Assembly (NCBI GenBank): GCA_021800645.1
Contig: JAJYYT010000145.1
Location: forward strand, 1-5,821
DNA: 5,821 bases
Source: Actinomycetes bacterium
Lineage (GTDB): Bacteria > Actinomycetota > Acidimicrobiia > Acidimicrobiales > RAAP-2
Direction: 5' to 3'
Numbering within the stretch: the first letter of the stretch is position 1; every line of letters starts with the position of its first letter. The notes beneath the pieces are model-generated. The model was not told the origin of the DNA. It did no database searches and saw only the letters and a program-made list of their open reading frames with translations. Below are positions 1 to 4,788 of this stretch, piece after piece. The position numbers and the translations under genes are program-made.

Positions 1-192
1 GACTGCCTGGCGGCTCTTCAGTTGGCACCGGGGGCCAGAGAGCGAGTCGGCGAGCTCTTGGAGGCCGGCGCGTGCCTTCTCGATGCGGTCGTTCCTCGAG
101 ACAGCGTCGTTCACCCGTTTCACCGACGAACGGAACCACACGATGCGGTAGCCCTCCGCAGAGCAGCTCGGCGCCTCGGCCTTAGCTTGTAG
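1..192 (-). pseudogene. Internal fragment of an IS1634/IS4-like transposase, 5' part missing, running off the left edge
   Basis: Reading the minus strand from 192 to 1 gives 64 open codons, entered directly after a TAA stop (193-195), with no ATG and no plausible start. The translation contains YRIVWFRSS, then a charged helix with NDAVSRNDRIEKA, then a leucine-rich stretch ending in SLSGPRCQLKSRQAV. This pattern (Y-R-hydrophobic-V-W-x-R-S, a basic/acidic helix with R-I-x-x-A, then P-R-x-x-x-K-x-R-x-x-V) is what I recall from the middle of IS1634-type DDE transposases, which are about 450-600 residues long. The N-terminal part that should precede it is absent: only 16 bases separate the fragment from the DUF6788 stop codon, and it is in a different frame. 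I therefore read it as the 3' remainder of a transposase gene after an internal deletion. It may continue beyond the window. The family assignment is from memory of the pattern; that it is a start-less fragment is seen directly. Confidence 0.6.
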
Positions 193-208
193 TTAAACCC
201 TCGACGGC

Positions 209-565
209 CTACGCCGTCTGCTCCTCGAGCAGCAGGGCAGTCGCTTCAGCCGCCACCGCTCGCATCTCGGCGAGGAGCTGGCGGACCCGTCGGTCGTTCT
301 CGATCCAGCCGGTGTAGAGCTCGGCCTCCCGGGCGTCCAGGCGCCGGTTGACGGTCTTGCCGTCCACCTTCGTGCTCCAGTGCCAGTAGGGGCCGTGGAG
401 CTTGGGCGGATCGGCTCGGCAGGCGCAGGTCGGCTTGCCGCACCGGGTGAAGCGCGGCGCCAGGCTGCCCTGGGTGATGTAGCCGATGTTGGCGAGCTCG
501 TTCGCCAGCGCTCGGTAGCGGCGCTCGTAGCGGTCGAGGCGTTGGGTCGTGCGCTTGGTTGCCAT
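209..565 (-). CDS. DUF6788-type small protein associated with insertion sequences
   Basis: 118 residues, function unknown. From the N-terminus: a basic helical segment (ATKRTTQRLDRYERRYRAL), then NIGYITQGSL, a cysteine cluster RCGKPTCAC (C42, C47, C49), ADPPKLHGPYWHW (57-63), KVDGKTVNRRL, and a C-terminal helix with WIENDRRVRQLLAEM. The combination of cysteine cluster, HGPY-W and KVDGK is the signature I recognise for DUF6788, a short family common next to IS transposase genes in high-GC bacteria and possibly a zinc-ribbon-like nucleic acid binder (inference). The ATG at 565 is preferred over the one nine codons upstream (592) because it has GGAG six bases before it and begins where family-like sequence begins. 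The gene itself is intact, although the transposase piece next to it is broken, so it may be a survivor of a decayed element. Its A/T-ending codons are few, as in its neighbours. Confidence 0.72.
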   Translation of the reverse strand: MATKRTTQRLDRYERRYRALANELANIGYITQGSLAPRFTRCGKPTCACRADPPKLHGPYWHWSTKVDGKTVNRRLDAREAELYTGWIENDRRVRQLLAEMRAVAAEATALLLEEQTA

Positions 566-571
566 TTCCTG

Positions 572-575
572 CTCC
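572..575 (-). promoter_or_regulatory. Ribosome binding site deciding the DUF6788 start
   Basis: GGAG on the minus strand lies six bases ahead of the ATG at 563-565. The alternative upstream ATG (590-592) has no comparable purine-rich motif at the right distance, so the shorter protein is the better call. Confidence 0.6.
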
Positions 576-602
576 GGTGGCGAGTATCCCACGTTGTCGA
601 TC

Positions 603-622
603 TGAGAGTAGTCATACTCTCA
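603..622. repeat. Perfect 8-bp inverted repeat with 4-base loop
   Basis: TGAGAGTA (603-610), spacer GTCA (611-614), then TACTCTCA (615-622), which is the exact reverse complement of the first arm. It lies 37 bases upstream of the DUF6788 start codon on that gene's strand, and its right arm contains the stop codon of the recombinase-like fragment. The position suits an operator, a promoter-proximal hairpin, or a palindrome near the end of the insertion element; the sequence alone does not decide. There is no T-run after it, so it is not a typical intrinsic terminator. A further TGAGAG copy lies at 635-640. Confidence 0.6.
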
Positions 623-754
623 CCATGCCGACGCTGAGAGGAACGGCGTTGGGTCCAAATAGTCGAGGTACTGGTTGACCTGCGGATTCTCTGGAGACAA
701 GCGGCGCGGTAATACCACAGGTAGGCGGCCCGAGTAGGCGGCAACCGTCCCATC
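620..754 (-). pseudogene. Possible truncated N-terminus of a tyrosine recombinase/integrase
   Basis: A 44-codon open stretch lies between a TGA (755-757) and a TGA (620-622). It reads in part YSGRLPVVLPRRLSPENPQ followed by VNQYLDYLD and then an unrelated-looking PTPFLSASAW. The first two pieces resemble the start of actinobacterial phage-type integrases, which commonly have a G-x-LPVVLP segment followed by a short helix ending in a YLD-like motif before the SAM-like core-binding domain. Here the resemblance stops abruptly after YLDYLD, near 653, as expected if another element broke the gene or a deletion removed the rest. The only in-frame start is a GTG at 716-718, and no ribosome binding site is obvious. 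The match is from memory and short, so it may be chance. Confidence 0.33.
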
Positions 755-975
755 TCACCGATGGTCGTAACCCCCACTTGGTATTCCGTGAAAGTCCTGT
801 TCAGGGTGTTGACCGAGTGAATGGACCCTACAGGCGTGGCGCTGCCGATGCAGGTCGTCGCTCGCATTGTCGTCGTGGAGGCTGTCGGCGTGGGAAAGGT
901 CAGTCATACTGGCGTCGATCCTCACCCGGCGCATCGGCAGCCGCTTGGCTCGCCTTTCCAGGGGATCCACGGAGG

Positions 976-1203
976 ATGAACGAGGGAAAGACGGGCGTCG
1001 GGAAGTCGATCAACGTGCTCTTGCGCCTCGTCATGGGCGGCGTCGGCGCGCAAGTCGGCACGATCATCCTCATCGTCGCCCGCTGCCCGGGCTGTCTCCT
1101 CTCCCAGCCGTTCTTCTACGGCCTGTCGTTCGTCATCGCCGCAGGGCTGGGGCTCCTTGGGGCCGCACTGGTCGTGCTCGTGCGGGCGCCGGAGGTGGGG
1201 TGA
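976..1203 (+). CDS. Small two-helix membrane protein, function unknown
   Basis: 75 residues, not recognised. A short basic N-terminus (MNEGKTGVGKS) leads into a first hydrophobic helix (about residues 15-35, LLRLVMGG to TIILIVA). A short polar loop with a CPGC motif (37-40) and SQPFFYG follows, then a second hydrophobic helix (about 48-69, LSFVIAAGLG to LVVLV) and a short tail. Nearly every codon ends in G or C, including in the last 22 codons, which strongly supports real coding. The start is uncertain. GGAGG (971-975) touches the ATG at 976 with no spacing, which is poor for initiation. An in-frame GTG at 1015 has GGGAAG nine bases ahead and would give 62 residues without losing either helix. 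The open frame also extends upstream to 778, but that part shows no coding character. It converges on the LacI gene and overlaps its 3' end by 71 bases. It is unrelated in sequence to its neighbours. Confidence 0.6.
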   Translation: MNEGKTGVGKSINVLLRLVMGGVGAQVGTIILIVARCPGCLLSQPFFYGLSFVIAAGLGLLGAALVVLVRAPEVG

Positions 1204-2248
1204 GCGGGAGGGGCTCCTGGAGCGGTGGGCGAAACGTCGCCTCGGTGCTGCCACGCACGAGGAGCTGAGTGGGCAGGACCTGGTGCGCGGGCCGTGCGCG
1301 CTTGCGGTCGAGCTGGCCGAGGAGCACCCGAACGGCCCGCCTTCCCATGCGATCGATGTGCTGGTCCACCGTCGTCAGGTTCACGATCGGTGACGCCGCG
1401 AGCTGCACGCCGTCGAAGCCGGCGAGCGCGACGTCGTCGGGCACCTTCAGCCCCCGGTCCGTCAGCGCCTCAAGCGCGCCGAGGGCGACCGAGTCGTTGA
1501 CGGCGATGAGCGCCGTCGGGGGATCCGGGCTGTCGCACCAGTCGAGCGCGGCCTTGCCGCCGTGGGCACTCGAGAAATCGCCATGGGCGATCAACGGATC
1601 GGGCTCACCGGCTGCCGCCATCACCCGGCGGAACCCTTCGATACGAGCGACCGCGTTGCTCGCAAAGCTCGGTCCGGCAATAAAGCCGATTCGTCGGTGC
1701 CCCTTGCCGAGCAGGTACCGCACCAGGTCCTCTGCGCCGCCGGCGTTGTCCGAGACGACGTAGCTCGCGTCGAGGTCCTGGGGCGGCCGGTTCGTGAAGA
1801 CCACCCGCCTCCAATCCGGCAGGAGCTCGTGGACGACCTCTTCGTCCTCGGAGACCGATGCGTGGATGACGCCGTCGAGGCCTTGGGTGAGGAGGCGCCC
1901 GAGGCAGCGGCGGGTCTCGGGGGCGTGGTCGTCGGTGTTGCAGACCACGACCGTATAGCCGTCACGCTTGGCCTCTTGCTCGACGCTGCGGGTCAGCTGC
2001 GGATAGAACGGATTGACGATGTCGCTCACCAAGAGCGCGATGAGCCGGGAGCGGCCGGAGACGAGCGCACGGGCAATGGGCGAGGGCTGGTAGCCGAGGG
2101 CCTCGATGGCCTCCTGCACTCGGGCGCGGGTGTCGTCCTTCACGTCGGCGTGCTTGCGCACGACGCGCGAGACCGTCGAGACCGAGACGTTCGCCGCGCG
2201 AGCGACGTCGACGATGGTCGGCCCGCGATCGGGCCTCGAACCGCTCAT
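1133..2248 (-). CDS. LacI-family transcriptional regulator with an atypical C-terminal tail
   Basis: 371 residues. The N-terminal helix-turn-helix is at 12-30 (IVDVARAANVSVSTVSRVV), followed by the family hinge (ALGYQPSPIARAL, about 50-62) that contacts the operator minor groove. A periplasmic-binding-protein-like sensor domain runs from about 68 to 335: SRLIALLVSDIVNPFY (67-82), DGVIHAS, SDNAGG, GHRRIGFIAG (183-192), and the ligand-side AVNDSVALGALE (249-260) with D252. Family members usually end just after a segment like LLVRGST (here 329-335). The remaining 36 residues are proline- and arginine-rich, and from residue 351 they lie antisense to the membrane-protein gene. The gene sits 42 bases after the dehydrogenase gene on the same strand and is probably the last gene of the operon, acting as a ligand-relieved local repressor (inference). 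The ATG at 2248 has no strong ribosome binding site, and no better in-frame ATG or GTG exists upstream. No typical palindromic operator was found inside the window. Confidence 0.93.
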   Translation of the reverse strand: MSGSRPDRGPTIVDVARAANVSVSTVSRVVRKHADVKDDTRARVQEAIEALGYQPSPIARALVSGRSRLIALLVSDIVNPFYPQLTRSVEQEAKRDGYTVVVCNTDDHAPETRRCLGRLLTQGLDGVIHASVSEDEEVVHELLPDWRRVVFTNRPPQDLDASYVVSDNAGGAEDLVRYLLGKGHRRIGFIAGPSFASNAVARIEGFRRVMAAAGEPDPLIAHGDFSSAHGGKAALDWCDSPDPPTALIAVNDSVALGALEALTDRGLKVPDDVALAGFDGVQLAASPIVNLTTVDQHIDRMGRRAVRVLLGQLDRKRARPAHQVLPTQLLVRGSTEATFRPPLQEPLPLTPPPAPARARPVRPQGAPALRR

Positions 2249-2290
2249 CGGATCATTGTCGCGCCGCTCACGTCCGCGCAGTCGCCGCCC

Positions 2291-3043
2291 TCACCGGCCG
2301 AACAACCGTCCGCCGTTGACGTGGAGGATCTCGCCGGTCACGAACGATGCCCCCGGCGAGGCCAGGTACCGGACCGCCGCGACGACATCGTCGACGCTCC
2401 CCGTCCGGGCCAACGGGGTCTCGCCGATGATCTCGGCCCGGCGCTCGGCGGAGAAGTCGGCGTTGAACGCGGTGTCGATGAAGCCGGGCGCCACGGTGTT
2501 CACCGTGATGCCGAGCGGTGACAGCTCGCGGACGAGCGCGTACGCGAGACCGTGGACACCAGCCTTCGATGCGGCGTAGGCGAGGGAGCCGCCGTGGCCC
2601 CCCAGGAACGCGGTCACCGAGCTCACGTTCACGATCCTGCCACCAGGGCGCCGGAGGTGCGGGATGCAGGCGAGGGAGGCGAGGAACGCCCCCGTGAGGT
2701 TCGTAGCGAGGACCTCCGCCCATAGACGTTCCGCCTCCTCGAGCGGGGTGTCGATCCGCACCCAGTGCGCGATGCCGGCGTTGTTGACCAGCACGTCGAG
2801 ACCGCCGAGCTCGGCGGCGATGTCCCCGACCGCCGCCGTGAGCGCCTCGCGGTCCGAGACGTCGGCGGCCCTGGGGACGACGTGGGCAGGCTCGAGCTCC
2901 GCGCCCAGCGCGGCGAGCTTGCCGGCGTCGCGCCCGATGATCCCGATCGCGGCCCCCGATGCGGCGAAGTCCGCAGCCACGGCTCTGCCGATCCCTTGGC
3001 CGGCGCCCGTCACGAGGACTCGAAGCGGCGCCCCGTCGGTCAT
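2291..3043 (-). CDS. SDR-family NAD(P)-dependent oxidoreductase
   Basis: 250 residues, the usual length for a classical short-chain dehydrogenase/reductase: a cytosolic Rossmann-fold enzyme interconverting an alcohol and a carbonyl. All landmarks are present: cofactor motif TGAGQGIG (12-19), D61-V62 that holds the adenine ring, NNAG (87-90), and the catalytic tetrad N115, S142, Y156 and K160 (YAASK), then the PGFIDT segment after the active site. The arginine at 38 after the second strand (GRD) favours NADP(H) by family precedent, which is inference. The gene closes with the family's VNGG before a short tail. Its ATG overlaps the cupin stop as ATGA (3040-3043), with GAGG seven bases upstream (3051-3054), so translation is probably coupled. 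It resembles FabG-like and polyol/sugar dehydrogenases equally, so no substrate can be given. In this operon it likely processes the carbonyl linked to the aminotransferase step. Confidence 0.93.
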   Translation of the reverse strand: MTDGAPLRVLVTGAGQGIGRAVAADFAASGAAIGIIGRDAGKLAALGAELEPAHVVPRAADVSDREALTAAVGDIAAELGGLDVLVNNAGIAHWVRIDTPLEEAERLWAEVLATNLTGAFLASLACIPHLRRPGGRIVNVSSVTAFLGGHGGSLAYAASKAGVHGLAYALVRELSPLGITVNTVAPGFIDTAFNADFSAERRAEIIGETPLARTGSVDDVVAAVRYLASPGASFVTGEILHVNGGRLFGR

Positions 3044-3405
3044 GACGCCGCCTCTTCACGGACCTCGGTCGCGCCGGAGTCGTATGGCGGTACGTTGAAG
3101 CTGAGAAGCCGGACTTCGCGGTCTCCCCGGTTCTCGTACGAATACCACTCCCCGGGCTCGATGACGACGACGTCGCCCGGCCCCACCTCGAACGCCCTGC
3201 CTTCGACCTCGAAGGACAGGGCACCGTGCTCGCAGTAGTAGATCGTCTGGCACTTGGTGGACCGCGCGGTCGGGTGGCGGACCTCGGCTGGGACGTCCAC
3301 CTCGACGAGCGAACCGCGAGCGCTCGACTTGTCCGGCACCAGCTCGGTGATCTGGATCGCCCGCCAGTCGTGGCTCGGCGCCCGGTCGTGCCCCAGATGC
3401 TCCAT
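3040..3405 (-). CDS. Single-domain cupin lacking the usual metal ligands
   Basis: 121 residues forming one small beta-barrel cupin. Motif 1 spans about 48-69 (CQTIYYCEHGALSFEVEG) and motif 2 is PGDVVVIEPGEWYSYEN (76-92). The barrel spacing matches the family exactly: in motif 1 a glycine (G61) falls seven residues after the glutamate position, and in motif 2 G77, P84-G85 and N92 are kept. When the consensus HxH...E and H positions are laid on this protein they read R48, T50, T54 and Y88, so none of the four standard metal ligands remains. A sugar- or small-ligand-binding, isomerase-like or sensory role is therefore more likely than a metal-dependent dioxygenase (inference). The ATG at 3405 is preceded by a purine-rich AGAGGGGGG, 15 bases after the aminotransferase stop. 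Its stop overlaps the dehydrogenase start. It belongs to the same transcription unit. Confidence 0.85.
   Translation of the reverse strand: MEHLGHDRAPSHDWRAIQITELVPDKSSARGSLVEVDVPAEVRHPTARSTKCQTIYYCEHGALSFEVEGRAFEVGPGDVVVIEPGEWYSYENRGDREVRLLSFNVPPYDSGATEVREEAAS
3051..3054 (-). promoter_or_regulatory. Ribosome binding site for the dehydrogenase, inside the cupin gene
   Basis: GAGG on the minus strand, seven bases ahead of the ATG at 3043 that overlaps the cupin stop. It supports coupled translation of cupin and dehydrogenase. Confidence 0.55.
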
Positions 3406-3420
3406 GCGTCGCCCCCCTCT

Positions 3421-4788
3421 CTACCTGTGCAGATCCTTGTCGAGCCGGTCGAGCGATCGCCCGAGGCGCGCGGCCATCTCGCCGAGCTCCTCGCGCGTCG
3501 AGACGAACGGGGGCATGAGGAGCAGGTAGTCGCCCTCTTCCCCCCCCACACCGCCGGAGCACGGGTAGACGAGGACCCCTTCGTCCATCGCGTAGCGGGC
3601 CGCCACTGCTGCCGTTGCCGCACGCGCGGGGAACGGGCGCTTGGTCGCCCGGTCGGCGACGAGTTCGACTCCGGCGAGGAACCCGGCACCCCGCACATCG
3701 CCGACGATGCCGATGTCGGCGACGCTGGCCCCCAGCGCGTCGAAGAACGCCGCCTCGTGCTCGGCCACGCGTTCCACCAGCCGGTCCCGGAGAAGGATCT
3801 TCACCACCGCGACTCCGGCGGCGGTGGCGACCGGGTGGCCGGCGAAGGTGAAGTTGTGCTCGAAGCGGCCCGATCCCCGGACGAACGGCTCAAGCAGCTC
3901 GCCGCGCACCGCGAAGCCGCCGAGCGGCGAGTAGCCGGCGGAGATGCCCTTTGCGAAGACCAGCAGATCGGGTTGGACGTCGAAGCGCTCGACGCCGAAC
4001 CAGCTGCCGAGACGGCCGAACCCGGTGATCACCTCGTCGGCGATCATGAGCACCCCGTAGCGGTCGCAGATCTCCCTGACGGCACGAAAGTAGCCGTCGG
4101 GCGGCACGAGCGCGCCCGCCGCGGCAGCGACCACCGGCTCGGCGATGAAGGCTGCGACCGACTCGGGCCCGACTTCGAGGATGCGCCGCTCGAGCTCCTC
4201 GGCGCACTCGAGCGTGCAGCCGCCTGCGTGGAAGCAATGCCCGCAGCCGCGGTAGGTGTTCGGCGTCTCGACGTGGGGAAAGGGCAGCAGGAGCGGCGCG
4301 TGGCGCTTCCTGCGGATGGCGTGCCAGCCCGCGGCGAGCGTTGCGAGCGAGTTGCCGTGGAAGCTCGGCCATCGCCCGATCACTCGCCATCGCTCCGGCT
4401 CTCCGCGCTCCAACCAGTACTGACGTGCGAACTTGAACGCGCTCTCGTTGGCTTCCGATCCCCCCGAGACGAAGAAGACGTGGTCGAGGTCCCCCGGAGT
4501 CACCGACGCGACGAGGCTCGCGAGTTCCCGGGACGGAAGCGACCCGAAGCGGAGCGCGTGTACGTAGGGAAGCTGCTCCGCCTGCGCGCGGATCGCATCG
4601 GCGACCTCGGTCACGCCGTAGCCGAGACAGGCGACTCCGACTCCGGCCGCGGCATCGAGGTACCGCCGCCCGTCCTCGTCGACGAGCTCCACTCCTTCGC
4701 CCCGGACGAAGACCGTCGGCCGGCCGAAGAGGTCGGCTGCGAGCAGGTTGTTGCGCGTGGCGTCTTCGGCCGCGGAGGCGGCGGTCAC
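3421..4788 (-). CDS. Class III PLP-dependent aminotransferase (omega-aminotransferase type)
   Basis: 455 residues from a GTG start, the normal length of the family, which moves an amino group between an amine or omega-amino acid and a keto acid using pyridoxal phosphate. Landmarks: GRRYLDAAAGVGVACLGYG (40-58), the phosphate-binding turn SGGSEANESA (108-117), FHGN (143-146), IAEPVV (215-220), the pyridine-nitrogen aspartate D251 in IADEVITGFGR, the Schiff-base lysine K280 in FAKGISAGYSPLGG, FTFAGHPVA (313-321), and RGAGFLAGVEL with R366. A cysteine group (C182, C185, C191, C195) precedes the EL-E-RI helix. The frame stays open up to 4944, but the GTG at 4788 is chosen because GAGG lies seven bases before it, it overlaps the previous stop as GTGA, and the added residues would be arginine-rich antisense-like sequence. 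Homologues are loosely labelled aspartate, taurine, putrescine or beta-alanine aminotransferases, so the substrate is open. A run of eight G in the coding strand (3540-3547) does not disturb the frame. Confidence 0.92.
   Translation of the reverse strand: MTAASAAEDATRNNLLAADLFGRPTVFVRGEGVELVDEDGRRYLDAAAGVGVACLGYGVTEVADAIRAQAEQLPYVHALRFGSLPSRELASLVASVTPGDLDHVFFVSGGSEANESAFKFARQYWLERGEPERWRVIGRWPSFHGNSLATLAAGWHAIRRKRHAPLLLPFPHVETPNTYRGCGHCFHAGGCTLECAEELERRILEVGPESVAAFIAEPVVAAAAGALVPPDGYFRAVREICDRYGVLMIADEVITGFGRLGSWFGVERFDVQPDLLVFAKGISAGYSPLGGFAVRGELLEPFVRGSGRFEHNFTFAGHPVATAAGVAVVKILLRDRLVERVAEHEAAFFDALGASVADIGIVGDVRGAGFLAGVELVADRATKRPFPARAATAAVAARYAMDEGVLVYPCSGGVGGEEGDYLLLMPPFVSTREELGEMAARLGRSLDRLDKDLHR

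Noticed and set aside
800..840. TTGACC (808-813) with a downstream TACAGG as a promoter for the membrane-protein gene
   Set aside because: The spacing is about 14 bases and the second box is poor, so it cannot be supported.
193..867. 224-codon minus-strand open frame covering the DUF6788 gene and the upstream gap
   Set aside because: In the overlap it is a shifted frame of the DUF6788 gene, rich in R, S, T and P with no motif; upstream it shows no family-like sequence.
755..970. 71-codon minus-strand open frame
   Set aside because: No coding bias, no ribosome binding site with a convincing distance, and no recognisable motif.
2249..2290. Possible LacI operator in the gap before the regulator gene
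   Set aside because: No palindrome of the LacI type (central CG with symmetrical flanks) is visible in these 42 bases.
3540..3547. Run of eight C on the plus strand (G in the coding strand) as a programmed frameshift site
   Set aside because: The aminotransferase frame continues normally through it to a family-typical end, and no alternative product of interest arises.
2268..3698. 476-codon alternate frame on the minus strand across SDR, cupin and part of the aminotransferase
   Set aside because: It crosses three well-supported genes in the wrong frame and is arginine- and glycine-rich low-complexity sequence.
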